Below, one piece after another: positions 40,032 to 49,154 of a stretch of 64,000 nucleotides of DNA. The translations under genes were made by a program, and so were the position numbers. The stretch is from SVTX01 sp045132775 (GTDB lineage Bacteria; Bacillota; Clostridia; Oscillospirales; CAG-272), in NCBI GenBank assembly GCA_045132775.1, contig JBGUSX010000075.1, positions 1 to 64,000 on the forward strand, in the 5' to 3' direction. Position 1 is the stretch's first letter; each line of letters begins with the position of its first letter. The notes under the pieces were generated by a model. The model ran no database searches and was not told where the DNA came from. It worked only from the letters and a program-made list of their open reading frames with translations.

Positions 40032-40398
40032 TATCCTCTCCACCGTCCTCGTCGGGATCGGTTATCGTGATCCCCTCAAGTATCTTTGATATCTTCGCGC
40101 CGTACTCGATAGAGCCATCCTCGATAAAGGTGAGCTCGGGAGTGATGCGGAGATTCATTCTCTTTGCTATCTGTCCGCGGATAAAGCCCGCACTGGACGC
40201 AAGTCCCTTTTTGACCTCCTTTTTATCTCCCATAAGCGCGGAATAATATATCTTCGCGTATTTGAGATCGGGTGTCACCTCTGCCGCGGTAACGCTGATA
40301 AACGCGCCCGAGACTCTGGGGTCCTTTACGTCACGGAGGATCATTGATACCTCCTTTTGCATTTCGTCATTTATTCTTCCCTGTCTGTATTTTGCCAT
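40024..40398 (-). CDS. rbfA: Ribosome-binding factor A
   Basis: 124 residues, single KH-type domain. Assists maturation of the 5' end of 16S rRNA in the 30S subunit and cold adaptation. Typical features are RINDEMQKEVSMILRD, the variable loop and MNLRITPELTFIEDGS. It overlaps nrnA. Normally part of nusA-infB-rbfA, but here preceded by an unrelated unknown gene, so the cluster has been broken up. Confidence 0.95.
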   Translation of the reverse strand: MAKYRQGRINDEMQKEVSMILRDVKDPRVSGAFISVTAAEVTPDLKYAKIYYSALMGDKKEVKKGLASSAGFIRGQIAKRMNLRITPELTFIEDGSIEYGAKISKILEGITITDPDEDGGEDNA

Positions 40399-40446
40399 TT
40401 TTCCTCCAAGCCGCGCGTGCGGCGTTTTAATTTCTTTCGTCAGTCT

Positions 40447-41343
40447 TTATTTCCAGAATTCGAGCATCTGTAAATCGCTAATCTTCTCTTTGACACCTGC
40501 AAGTCCTTCGTCTGCATAACTCGGTGCCATCGAGCACACGGTCCTGCCGTCGCGCGAGCTTATCTCGCAGATCATATCGCCCTCGCAAAGCAGATCGCGT
40601 AGAATTTTCTCACCCGTCCACGCATTCTCACCGCCCTCATAAGCGAGAGATATTGACACAAAATCCTCTTTCAGCGATATCAGAGCATAGAGCTTTCTGC
40701 CGGTCGAATACTTCCTTGCAGCCATTGCCATAGCTACCGCTGTGAAAAGACACGCGTTTGAATGAAGCAAGACTGCTTCCCCATCAAAGCAGAGATCATC
40801 TCTCATTGAGGTACATTCTATCGGCAGGCACACGAGCTCTGCGATCGCGCGAAGCATATTTGCCAACCTGCATGTCACGTCTTCTTCCGCATCTGCAGCT
40901 TCGGTGAGATTGAAAAACGTCGCAACAGATCTCGATACGGCTGTCTCTTTTTCGGGATCGTGATCCATCAATTCATATTGATCTATAAGTCTTTGTGCCG
41001 ACGGTGATATCATTCGCTCTCTTCCGCTATACGTTTTCCCGAGTGAGCGGCACGGTCTCGGTATCTCCATAGCGATACCCACGGGTATCTCGCGCGACGA
41101 GAAATTATCGACCAGTGCGCAATGATCTTCTCCGCCCCGACTACACACCACTACGCGAGGAATCTTATTATCGGAGAAGTCGGTCTGGTTCAAAAACGTC
41201 ATCTCGTCTCTGTCTATCCCCAAATACCTGAAGATATTTTCGCCCTCCGCACTTTCAGCGGTGCGCGTTCTCTGCGCGATAATTTTCCCGAGACTCTCGG
41301 CTGAAAGTGAAAACAAATAAAGATCGTCTATTATCTCTCTCAA
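40447..41343 (-). CDS. Unknown protein, 298 residues
   Basis: Not recognised. Soluble, acidic, with no signal peptide or transmembrane segment. It starts with TTG at 41343 after an AGGGAG site. Mid-protein parts (CRLANMLRAIAELVCLPIEC, NACLFTAVAMAMAARKYS) are predicted helical and faintly recall the dimerisation and ATPase halves of histidine kinases, but no HATPase motifs (NxxxN, DxGxG) can be seen, so this is not claimed. A possible degenerate regulator. It lies 48 bases upstream of rbfA in the same direction and may be co-transcribed. Confidence 0.7.
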   Translation of the reverse strand: MREIIDDLYLFSLSAESLGKIIAQRTRTAESAEGENIFRYLGIDRDEMTFLNQTDFSDNKIPRVVVCSRGGEDHCALVDNFSSREIPVGIAMEIPRPCRSLGKTYSGRERMISPSAQRLIDQYELMDHDPEKETAVSRSVATFFNLTEAADAEEDVTCRLANMLRAIAELVCLPIECTSMRDDLCFDGEAVLLHSNACLFTAVAMAMAARKYSTGRKLYALISLKEDFVSISLAYEGGENAWTGEKILRDLLCEGDMICEISSRDGRTVCSMAPSYADEGLAGVKEKISDLQMLEFWK

Positions 41344-41403
41344 CCGTCCGTCTCCCTTACATTCTTTATCGCAACACTCTGTCGCGCCTTTTTCTATTAT
41401 AAA

Positions 41404-42093
41404 CTAAAAATACTGTTTTGTCAAGTCGGTCAAGGCTTCATCGGATAAACTATTGAGCGACAAAATATAATTTTCTTCGCGGTGCGCGTCAAGGCGCGAC
41501 CACCTTCCCCGTCTGCCTATCTCGATAAGTCTCCCGACCTGCCGAAATCCGAACGCTCGCGGCGGCAGATGCGTTACAAGATCGTCAATATTGCGTATTA
41601 CGAAAAAATCCTGCCAGCGTTCATTCTCCCGCGGCGCGTGCCCGTATATCACCCTCGGGCAACCGAATCCATAGCCCTGAGCCCTACCTCGAAGATCCCG
41701 CCTGTGATACCACACGTACTCATGGCACAAAAGAGCCAATGCCGCGCCGTGACTGTAACCCACCGTAATGATGTTTTCAAAATTCAGATCGAGCAACGCG
41801 CCCTCAATGTACGGTAAGATAGAATTCCATACGCGCAAAAATCCCCCGTGGCAGAGAAAATCATCTTGGGACACGGGATAAGCCGAGCTTCCCCCTCCGC
41901 TCTCTCCTCTTGCGTGCGATACCGCGGCAAAATCAAGATTATTGTACCAATCCACCGCTCCGTTGCTCTTCTCAAAGAAAACGTACAGCGTGCCTCCGAC
42001 TCGGTAAAGCGCAAAGCTGCCCTCGTCCTCCACGGTTATGTATTCTGCGCCAAGGCACGCGCGAAAGAGCCTTAAAAGATAGTTTTCGTTCAT
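41404..42093 (-). CDS. Class 3 lipase-like alpha/beta hydrolase
   Basis: 229 residues. The nucleophile elbow is GYSHGAAL with Ser as catalytic residue, preceded by ITV and followed by the C-terminal Asp/His region (NIDDLVTHLPP) as in lipase class 3 and YqkD-type esterases. No signal peptide, so intracellular. Start at 42093 is preferred because GGGGGC lies upstream and the 20 residues before it would cover this site. Substrate unknown. It may be the first gene of the unit with the unknown gene and rbfA-nrnA, 60 bases apart. Confidence 0.8.
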   Translation of the reverse strand: MNENYLLRLFRACLGAEYITVEDEGSFALYRVGGTLYVFFEKSNGAVDWYNNLDFAAVSHARGESGGGSSAYPVSQDDFLCHGGFLRVWNSILPYIEGALLDLNFENIITVGYSHGAALALLCHEYVWYHRRDLRGRAQGYGFGCPRVIYGHAPRENERWQDFFVIRNIDDLVTHLPPRAFGFRQVGRLIEIGRRGRWSRLDAHREENYILSLNSLSDEALTDLTKQYF

Positions 42094-42181
42094 TTTTTGC
42101 CCCCAATTAACAGTGTCTTTATCAATATATGCCGACTCCTGCAAGGAAAACACAAAAATCCGGACAAATTCGCTTTTTTTG

Positions 42182-42210
42182 TTGACGAGTGACGAAAAAA
42201 GTGGTAGAAT
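42182..42210 (+). promoter_or_regulatory. Promoter of the OB-fold-like lipoprotein gene
   Basis: TTGACG (42182-42187), 17 bases, TAGAAT (42205-42210), about 35 bases before the gene, which has a TGGGAGG ribosome site. Confidence 0.75.
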
Positions 42211-42245
42211 AGAAGCGTAAAATTTTAATATTTTGGGAGGACAAA

Positions 42246-44351
42246 ATGAAGATCTTAAGACCCATTGCGCTCCTTATCGCATGTCTCACGCTTTTCAGCT
42301 TTGCAGCGTGCGATACGGCAAACAACGAAAAAGAACCGACGGAAAACCCCACCTCTGCTCCCACCTCAGCTCCGACAGAAGAGCCGACCCAGGCAGAGAG
42401 CGAAAAGAACGACGAGTATCAGACCATCACTGTTGCTAAGGCTCTCGAGCTCTGCGGCGAACAGCCCGGAAACGCTACGACCGAAAGATACTACATCCGC
42501 GCGACCGTAAAGACAGTCTCCAACCCCCAGTACGGCGAGATGACTGTCTACGACGAGACGGGCGAGATCTACGTCTACGGAACCTACAGCGCAGACGGCT
42601 CCAAGAAGTTCTCGGAGCTCGATGAGGTTCCGCAAAAGGGCGACGAGGTCCTTCTTCATTGCGTCCTCCAGAACTATAACGGAACAAAAGAAGTCCAGAA
42701 CGCAAGACTCATTGAGTTCAAGTCAAATCAGGGCAGCTTTGACGTGTCCGACTACAAGAGCGCAACCGTTGCAGAGGCAAGAGCGGCGAAGACGGGCGAT
42801 AAGCTCCTTGTCAGCGGAATCGTTGCACGCATAACCTACGCAAACGGAATGAAGCCGAGCGGATTCATCCTTGTTGACGGCGCAGACTCGATCTACGTCT
42901 ACGACAGAGACGCGGCAGGCAGCGTTAAGATCGGCAACAAGGTCGAGGTGGCAGGCTCCAAGACGTATTGGATCCTTGAAACCGAGGCAACTCACGCCGC
43001 AACCTTCGGATACAAGGGCTGTAATCAGCTTGAAGAGGTAACTCTCGTCTCTAACGACAAGGGCGAGCACGAGTGGATCAGCTCCGCGATCCCCACGGCG
43101 ACCGTAAAGGAAATTATGGACACCCCCGTTTCCGAGGATATCACGACTCAGATATACAAGACCACAGCTCTTGTAAAGAAGGCACCCGGCAACGGCTTTA
43201 CAAACTACTACATCGACGACCTCGACGAGAAGACAGGCTCCTATGCGTACACCCAGTGCAACGGAAGCGACTTCTCCTGGCTCGACGAGTTTGACGGCAA
43301 GATCTGTACGGTTTACCTCGCAGTTCTCAACGCGAAGTCCACAAATTCGGGTTGCGTTTACCGTTTCCTTCCCGTTTCCGTCTATGACGAGCAATTTAAG
43401 TTTGATCTTGACAATACCGCACAATTTGTTGCAAAATATCACGGTGTCACTCAGTTTGATAAGCTCTACACAGGCGACCCAGAGCTTAAGCTTATAAGCA
43501 CCGTATCCTCATCTCTTCTCGGATTTGATGGCGCAACTCTTACCTATTCTTCAAGTGACGATAACGTAGTTCATTTTGTCACAACCGAGGCTATTCCCGA
43601 GGAGACCGTCATGCATTGCCGCAACAGCGGTACCGCAACCGTAACAGTGACCGCAAGCTACAACGGCAAGACTCACTCCGAGACTGTCGAGGTCAGCGTT
43701 TCCATATCCGCAGATATCCCCTCCGTATCGGTCGGTGACGCTATCTCCGCCGCAGTCGGAACAGAGCTCACCGTCAAGGGCATCGTAGGTCCTTCCCTTG
43801 TAAATCAGAACGGATTTTACCTCATTGACGAGAACGGTGTTATCGCGGTATGCATGAATAAGGAAGAGCTCGCAAAGGTACAGCTCGGGCAGGAGATCAT
43901 TCTCAAGGGCACGAGAGCCGTAAGACTCAAGGACGGCTCTGGCGACTTCGGTCAGGCAAATCTCGACGCTTGCGAGATCCTCGTAAATAACTACGGCTCA
44001 CACGATTATTCCACCGCAAGCTTCATCGAAAATATGACCCTGGCAGACGTTTACGGTCTCAGCGCAAAGGAGGATCACGGTACCGAGGTCTACGTGGTAA
44101 CGGCAACCGTTAAGGTCGTTGATGCACAGTACTACTCCAACATCTACCTTGTAGACGGTGACACCGAGCTCCTTCTCTACTGCTCGAGCTCAACTCAGTA
44201 CAGCTGGCTCAAGGCATACGCAGGACAATCCGTCACAGTCGAGCTCGCTCCGTGTAACTGGAACAGTAAGGGCAGCTACCGCGGATGCGTCCTCGCAGTC
44301 AGAAATGCCGACGGAAGTAAGGTATGCAACGAGCTGAATTTCAACAAATAA
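42246..44351 (+). CDS. Large surface lipoprotein with repeated OB-fold-like domains
   Basis: 701 residues. Lipobox FAAC at about 19-22, a PT-rich linker (about 30-58), then at least four similar segments of 90-110 residues: each pairs a strand like VAKALELCG or TVAEARAAKTG with a VTVYDETGEIYVYG / FILVDGADSIYVYD strand set, the pattern of nucleic-acid-binding-like OB folds found in secreted nucleases. Around 400-490 is a bacterial Ig-like (BIG2) region (SSSDDNVVHFVT..GTATVTVTASY). No nuclease motif is visible. Function unknown; it is likely exposed at the cell surface. Confidence 0.75.
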   Translation: MKILRPIALLIACLTLFSFAACDTANNEKEPTENPTSAPTSAPTEEPTQAESEKNDEYQTITVAKALELCGEQPGNATTERYYIRATVKTVSNPQYGEMTVYDETGEIYVYGTYSADGSKKFSELDEVPQKGDEVLLHCVLQNYNGTKEVQNARLIEFKSNQGSFDVSDYKSATVAEARAAKTGDKLLVSGIVARITYANGMKPSGFILVDGADSIYVYDRDAAGSVKIGNKVEVAGSKTYWILETEATHAATFGYKGCNQLEEVTLVSNDKGEHEWISSAIPTATVKEIMDTPVSEDITTQIYKTTALVKKAPGNGFTNYYIDDLDEKTGSYAYTQCNGSDFSWLDEFDGKICTVYLAVLNAKSTNSGCVYRFLPVSVYDEQFKFDLDNTAQFVAKYHGVTQFDKLYTGDPELKLISTVSSSLLGFDGATLTYSSSDDNVVHFVTTEAIPEETVMHCRNSGTATVTVTASYNGKTHSETVEVSVSISADIPSVSVGDAISAAVGTELTVKGIVGPSLVNQNGFYLIDENGVIAVCMNKEELAKVQLGQEIILKGTRAVRLKDGSGDFGQANLDACEILVNNYGSHDYSTASFIENMTLADVYGLSAKEDHGTEVYVVTATVKVVDAQYYSNIYLVDGDTELLLYCSSSTQYSWLKAYAGQSVTVELAPCNWNSKGSYRGCVLAVRNADGSKVCNELNFNK

Positions 44352-44378
44352 AAACGTAACCATTCAGCCGGAATGTAA

Positions 44379-44630
44379 AATTGCGATTTAACGAATAGCC
44401 TTCTCCAGCGGAGAAGGGGGACCACGAAGTGGTGGATGAGGAGGTCGCCCTTAGAATGTGCGTCACGGGTGTATCGTGGATTTTTTCTTGTGGCACAAGG
44501 ATTCCTTTGCAACGAAACAAGGTAATCAGAGGACGTTAAGCCCTTGAAAAAGCGACCTCCTCATCCACCACTTCGTGGTCCCCCTTCCCCGCTGGGGAAG
44601 GCTTAACACACCGATAAATCAAAATTTGAA
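44379..44630. repeat. Dispersed palindromic repeat, copy B (about 252 bp)
   Basis: Complete copy. The 5' end (AATTGCGATTTAACGAATAG, hairpin CCTTCTCC-AGC-GGAGAAGG, then ACCACGAAGTGGTGGATGAG) is the near inverse complement of the 3' end (CTCATCCACCACTTCGTGGT, hairpin CCTTCCCC-GCT-GGGGAAGG). The interior from 44470 on is almost identical to copy A. It lies between convergent genes and fills most of the 330-base gap 44352-44681. No transposase. Confidence 0.87.
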
Positions 44631-44641
44631 ACGTTGTATAG

Positions 44642-44678
44642 AAAAACTGACTGAACCTCTTAGGTTCAGTCAGTTTTT
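44642..44678. terminator. Bidirectional terminator
   Basis: A 17-bp stem with a 3-base loop (AAAAACTGACTGAACCT and its complement) with A/T-rich flanks on both sides. It lies just after the stop of the minus-strand GH4 gene and also closes the plus-strand lipoprotein gene behind repeat B. Confidence 0.9.
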
Positions 44679-44681
44679 GTT

Positions 44682-46007
44682 TTATCCTTTATACCAAGGC
44701 AGATAATCCTTATTCTGCTCAAGCATTTCGTTGACCATTTCCTGAATCTCGTCGAGCGAAAGAACGGCCGAGGTCAGCGGATCGAACGCGCATGCCCAGA
44801 AGACCTTTCTCGCGTCTCCCTCAAGTGCCGCCTGCACCGCCAGCTCCTCACAACGAGCCGTTGTATTGATAAGCACTGCGAGCTGCTCGGGAAGCTTTCC
44901 GACCGCGATAGCCTCAAGACCGCCCCTGCTCGCAACAACGGGTACCTCCACGCAACAGCCATCGGGGAGGTTGTCGATGAGGTTGTAATTTCTGACGTTT
45001 CCGTTAAACTTGAACATCGTGTTATCTCCAAACACTGCGTTGAAGATATACGCCGCATACTCGTTTCCGCGGTTGAGGTCTATCTCCTCATCGGGCTTGT
45101 CGAGATATGCCTTTATGTCATCTCTCCAGTTGTCCTTACGGCTGAGATAATGATCAAGAATGTATCTGTGGTGACCGGGGTTCCAGTTGGTTCCGTCGGT
45201 GCAGTATTTCTCGATAAGATCCTTGCGTTTTCTGTACCACGCAACGTACTCCGAGTTGTGTCCGCTGCTCTCGGTTACGTAATAACCGAGGTGCTTATAC
45301 AGATCGTTTCTTACCTGCTCCTTATTCATTATCTCGGGGTCTTCAAGTGCCTTATCGATCAAGGGATACATATCCTGTCCGTTCCACTTGAGGTCAAGAT
45401 AGAACGCCTGGTGGTTGACTCCCGAACAGGTATACGTTACCTCCTCAAGAGGTGCGCCTACCCACTCGGCAAGCATATTGGCGGTTCCCTGCACGCTGTG
45501 GCAAAGACCGGTTATGTGAAGATTCGGATACTTTTCCTGCATTGCGCGGCAGAGCATTGCCATGGGGTTTGTGTAGTTTAAGAAAATTGCGTTCGGGCAG
45601 TATTTTTCGATATCCGCGCAGATATCAAGCATTACGGGAATTGTTCTGAGTGCGCGGAAGATACCCGAGGGGCCTCTTGTGTCTCCGATATTGATATCTA
45701 TTCCGTATTTTTCGGGAATGAGAATATCATGCTTCCAGACCTCAACGTCACCTGCAAGAATAGTGCAAAGCACTCCGTCAGCATCCCTGAGTGCCTCGAC
45801 TCTGTCTGTTGTTGCCGTAACCTTTGCGGGATAATTTCCTGCGCGAACTATCTTCTCGCATGCCTGCTTTATGTAGTCGAGTCTTTCGGGATCGATGTCC
45901 ATAAGTGCGATCTCGCAATCCGCGAACGCGGGGAAAGTGAGGAGGTCACGCACAAGGGTTCTTGTAAATCCAAAGCTTCCGCCGCCTATAAATGCAAACT
46001 TTTTCAT
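44682..46007 (-). CDS. Family 4 glycoside hydrolase, alpha-galactosidase type
   Basis: 441 residues. NAD+- and Mn2+-dependent glycosidase. The N-terminal dinucleotide motif FIGGGSFGFT and metal ligands in GLCHSVQG (Cys, His) and GVNHQAF (His) are present; the CHSVQ form is typical of MelA-like alpha-galactosidases rather than the CNxP of 6-phospho-glycosidases. So the substrate is probably a free alpha-galactoside or alpha-glucuronide. The start at 46007 is placed after AAGGAGAT. It is 86 bases downstream of a GH39 gene on the same strand; a leader stem TCCGAC/GTCGGA (46024-46038) lies between them. Confidence 0.9.
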   Translation of the reverse strand: MKKFAFIGGGSFGFTRTLVRDLLTFPAFADCEIALMDIDPERLDYIKQACEKIVRAGNYPAKVTATTDRVEALRDADGVLCTILAGDVEVWKHDILIPEKYGIDINIGDTRGPSGIFRALRTIPVMLDICADIEKYCPNAIFLNYTNPMAMLCRAMQEKYPNLHITGLCHSVQGTANMLAEWVGAPLEEVTYTCSGVNHQAFYLDLKWNGQDMYPLIDKALEDPEIMNKEQVRNDLYKHLGYYVTESSGHNSEYVAWYRKRKDLIEKYCTDGTNWNPGHHRYILDHYLSRKDNWRDDIKAYLDKPDEEIDLNRGNEYAAYIFNAVFGDNTMFKFNGNVRNYNLIDNLPDGCCVEVPVVASRGGLEAIAVGKLPEQLAVLINTTARCEELAVQAALEGDARKVFWACAFDPLTSAVLSLDEIQEMVNEMLEQNKDYLPWYKG

Positions 46008-46117
46008 TTTTATCTCCTTTTCGTCCGACACAGTCGGATTATTTACAGCTCAATTATATCGCTTTTCTTTTCGCGTGTATTTACAAATTTGTCATTTTAT
46101 GTTGAATTATCGTAAAT

Positions 46118-47464
46118 TTATTTACTGATAAATCGGTTGATAAGAAGTACAGCCTGATATTTTTTTATCTCCAATGACTTTCCGTCAAAGTCGATCTCTT
46201 CCATCATATGATCCTCGTCAATAAGGTAAGCCCTCATCCCTTCAAGATCACACTCGACTGTCTCGTCCTCCTTTGTGTTGACGAGAACTATTCCCTTCTT
46301 TCCGCCGTCATCCGATGCCGCCGCGAGACAGACGGTATTTCCGTCGCAGAAGCACTCGACCTCATTGCCCATCGCGTAAAGCTCTCCTATCGCCTTAAAA
46401 GGATAGTAGGTGCAAAGCGGCTTGTAGGTCAAAGGGTTGAAGAGTCCTCCATAGACCGACTGACCGATCCTCGCATCGTAATAATTCATCATATAGCACT
46501 TTGTGCCGTGCATTCTTATCATCATCTCGCAAGCGGTCGCCGCGGCATAGGAGCTTCCGCGGAGATCGACGGTTGACGCATTGTTCCACTCGTTTACGTG
46601 TATCTCTACGTCTCCGTAACCCTTTTCCTCAAGGTGCTTTTCGATGAATTTTTCCATTACAACGGTGTTTGACACTCCCGCGTAGCTGTGCCAGGAGAAG
46701 AAGTCGAGCGGACAGTTATGCGCCTTGATATACTCGAAAAATCCGAGGAAGAATGCCATAAAATTCTCGTTTCTGTATTCGGGAATAGGCTCTGTGTTTG
46801 CGGGCATATTGATGCCGTAGAGCGTAGGGTCATTGAGTATTCCGTAAAGTCCGCTTGACGCGTATCCTCCGACCTTGATACTGTCTCCAAAGCAAGACTT
46901 GAGATGCTTGGAGGCAATGTCGTAAAGCTCGTAATACTGCTCCTTAGTGCCTACCCACATCGGGTTTTCCTCGGGGCGCGGCATATTGTCGCACTCGTTC
47001 CAGATCTCCCAATACTCGATATCATACTCAAATCCGTCAGCCCAACCCTCGCGGTAGTGGCGGATGATATGCTCGCATATCCTTGCCCATTTATGAAAGT
47101 CTGCAGGAGGTATGATCCTGTAAGGCTTTATTTTGACCGTGTTCTCTATCGTGACTCCAAGGCGGTAATACGGCTTGCATCCGCTCTCCATAAGCTTGGT
47201 GACAAGAATATCCGTGAAGGTGAAATCGTACGACGCAGGATCATTCTCGTCTGCGTCAAAATCCCTGAAAACGTTAGGCACGTCGACGTAGACCATGCCG
47301 CCATACGCTCCTCCCATATCGTGCAGACGTGCGTAGGGAATATGCGCTTCGGTCAGATAATGCAGATACTGTCCGCCAACTCCCATCCACGGGGGCTGTC
47401 CGACAGCGTGCACGGGCTTTATTTCGCCTTTTACTTTATTGAAATCGACCTTCAAGGTGCTCAT
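46118..47464 (-). CDS. Family 39 glycoside hydrolase (beta-xylosidase-like)
   Basis: 448 residues, no signal peptide, so intracellular. The (beta/alpha)8 core has acid/base Glu in YWEIWNECDN and nucleophile Glu in HVNEWNNA, as in GH39 beta-xylosidases and alpha-iduronidase-like enzymes. A C-terminal beta-sandwich follows (NTKEDETVECDLEGMRAYL). Probably releases sugars from imported oligosaccharides together with the GH4 enzyme downstream. No transporter is adjacent. Exact substrate unknown. Confidence 0.85.
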   Translation of the reverse strand: MSTLKVDFNKVKGEIKPVHAVGQPPWMGVGGQYLHYLTEAHIPYARLHDMGGAYGGMVYVDVPNVFRDFDADENDPASYDFTFTDILVTKLMESGCKPYYRLGVTIENTVKIKPYRIIPPADFHKWARICEHIIRHYREGWADGFEYDIEYWEIWNECDNMPRPEENPMWVGTKEQYYELYDIASKHLKSCFGDSIKVGGYASSGLYGILNDPTLYGINMPANTEPIPEYRNENFMAFFLGFFEYIKAHNCPLDFFSWHSYAGVSNTVVMEKFIEKHLEEKGYGDVEIHVNEWNNASTVDLRGSSYAAATACEMMIRMHGTKCYMMNYYDARIGQSVYGGLFNPLTYKPLCTYYPFKAIGELYAMGNEVECFCDGNTVCLAAASDDGGKKGIVLVNTKEDETVECDLEGMRAYLIDEDHMMEEIDFDGKSLEIKKYQAVLLINRFISK

Positions 47465-47500
47465 AGCGTCTCTCCTTTTTTGAAATGCTTTCTTAACTGA

Positions 47501-47529
47501 ATTATAACATACCGATATTGATTTTTCAA
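47501..47529 (-). promoter_or_regulatory. Promoter of the GH39-GH4 operon
   Basis: Minus strand TTGAAA (47524-47529), 17 bases, TATAAT (47501-47506), 37 bases before the gene, which has an AAAGGAGA ribosome site. Confidence 0.78.
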
Positions 47530-47585
47530 CAATTTCAGCCCTTTTTTATTTATTTTTCAACTTTTCTTATTTTTAATTAAAATCG

Positions 47586-47614
47586 TTGACTTTGCCTCTC
47601 CGCTTTGGTATAAT
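47586..47614 (+). promoter_or_regulatory. Promoter of the O-antigen ligase-like gene
   Basis: TTGACT (47586-47591), 17 bases, TATAAT (47609-47614), about 32 bases before the ATG. Divergent from the glycosidase promoter. Confidence 0.8.
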
Positions 47615-47646
47615 TAAAGTATCATTTCAGACAGGAAACGTTTTTT

Positions 47647-49119
47647 ATGGAGTGCTTGGTCAGATTGCAAAAAAGACCGAAATTTATCGACTTGATCGAG
47701 AAGTTTCAGCTCTCGGGGGCTTATCCCGTCTTTTTTGCTATACTTTGCACCGTATCGGGACTTGGGAACAAGTACGTTTATCTTCCTATTATATCTATCC
47801 TCGGACTCTCGATCTTGTTTTCGGTTCTGTTCGTCCGCGACACAAAGGTGTTCATTACCCCGATTTTTATGATCTATTATGCGCTTGGGACAGATACGCT
47901 AAAAGCATTTATGGACTCAAACGGCGAGGTTCTCGCAGCATTTGACACGGACGGTTTTGTTGGAATATGTATTCTAGCCGCAATAATCGCTATTCCCGTT
48001 TTTCTGCGGTTCATTCTTGACGGTTCGTTTGCATACGCCGTCAAAAATCGAGGCATAACGTTTTGGGGAATCGTCGCATTGAATATTGCAATCTTCCTCG
48101 GCGGCGCGTTTTCAAAGCACTGGTCTCCCATAAATCTCGCATACGCATTGACTTTGGTAGCGGGGCTTGACGTTTTTTACCTCATTCTTTCATCCATTGT
48201 AAGAAAGGCAGACGGCAACATCATACCATACGCTTGCAAAATTCTTGTTCTGACTTGTCTCATGATTGCCGCACAAGCCATTCTTCTCGCCCTTCGGCTT
48301 CATCTTGACGGGATGCTCATTCGCGTTGATCAGTGGACGGGTAGGTGGATCCTTCAGAGAGAGTATCTCTCCAGATCCTGGGGCATCTCAACTATAATCT
48401 GTGCTTCCTGTTCCGTCGGCATTCCTGCCGCAATGTATATGGCAAGAAACGAGAGATTTCCCTTGTTTTACTATGTTTCGGCGCTTATAATGTGGGGAGT
48501 ATCTATTCTTGTAAACACAAGATCCGCTATGATCGTCGGCGGTGTTTTCCTTCTTGCAGGAATTATTATCATATCGTTTTCTGGCAAAAACAAAAAGTGC
48601 AATCTGATATTCTCCGCAACGCTTCTCGTTTTGCTTATTTCGGGATCGATACTCGCATACCGGGAAATGACGGAGACCCTGACGCTCGATAAGCTGTTCT
48701 TCAACCTATACAAATTTTTGCGTTTCGACAGCGTTAATGACCGAATAACGATCTTTGACGTGGGACTCAGAGATTATCTCAGCGCGCCGATATTCGGAGT
48801 TGGTTGGGATAAGGGGGCTTTGTCGCTGGATCTGCAGGCAAACAACTTTTATAGCAATATGTACCACTGTATCGTTATTCAAATGGGTGCAAGTGCGGGC
48901 AGTATCGGCTTGCTGGCACTTATCCTTCACACAAAGGACTACTTCCGCATCGCGTTCAAGAATCCGCGCACGGACAGGTTTTTACTGCTTTTCATCCCCG
49001 CCTCCGTTTTGCTAATGTCGCTGGTTGACAACTTTATTTTCTATCTCAATCTTCAAATTTTCTACGTTGCGTTTCTCTGCATTGCTGAAAAGCATTTGGA
49101 GCTTACGCAGAAAAAATAA
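47647..49119 (+). CDS. O-antigen ligase/polymerase-like membrane protein
   Basis: 490 residues with about 11-12 transmembrane helices. The large loop near residues 340-410 (SVNDRITIFDVGLRDYLSAPIFGVGWDKG) has the R and GxGW pattern of Wzy_C/WaaL family proteins that polymerise or transfer lipid-linked polysaccharide. It is transcribed opposite to the rest of the surface-polysaccharide locus and has its own promoter and terminator. A second, different polymerase-like protein is at 57526-58827. Confidence 0.8.
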   Translation: MECLVRLQKRPKFIDLIEKFQLSGAYPVFFAILCTVSGLGNKYVYLPIISILGLSILFSVLFVRDTKVFITPIFMIYYALGTDTLKAFMDSNGEVLAAFDTDGFVGICILAAIIAIPVFLRFILDGSFAYAVKNRGITFWGIVALNIAIFLGGAFSKHWSPINLAYALTLVAGLDVFYLILSSIVRKADGNIIPYACKILVLTCLMIAAQAILLALRLHLDGMLIRVDQWTGRWILQREYLSRSWGISTIICASCSVGIPAAMYMARNERFPLFYYVSALIMWGVSILVNTRSAMIVGGVFLLAGIIIISFSGKNKKCNLIFSATLLVLLISGSILAYREMTETLTLDKLFFNLYKFLRFDSVNDRITIFDVGLRDYLSAPIFGVGWDKGALSLDLQANNFYSNMYHCIVIQMGASAGSIGLLALILHTKDYFRIAFKNPRTDRFLLLFIPASVLLMSLVDNFIFYLNLQIFYVAFLCIAEKHLELTQKK

Positions 49120-49154
49120 AAATGACAGAGATTTTTTCATCCTCTGTCATTTTT
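49118..49154. terminator. Bidirectional terminator
   Basis: A 13-bp stem (AAAAATGACAGAG and its complement) with an 11-base loop and T-runs on both sides. The loop holds the stop codon of the convergent nucleotidyltransferase gene. Confidence 0.88.
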
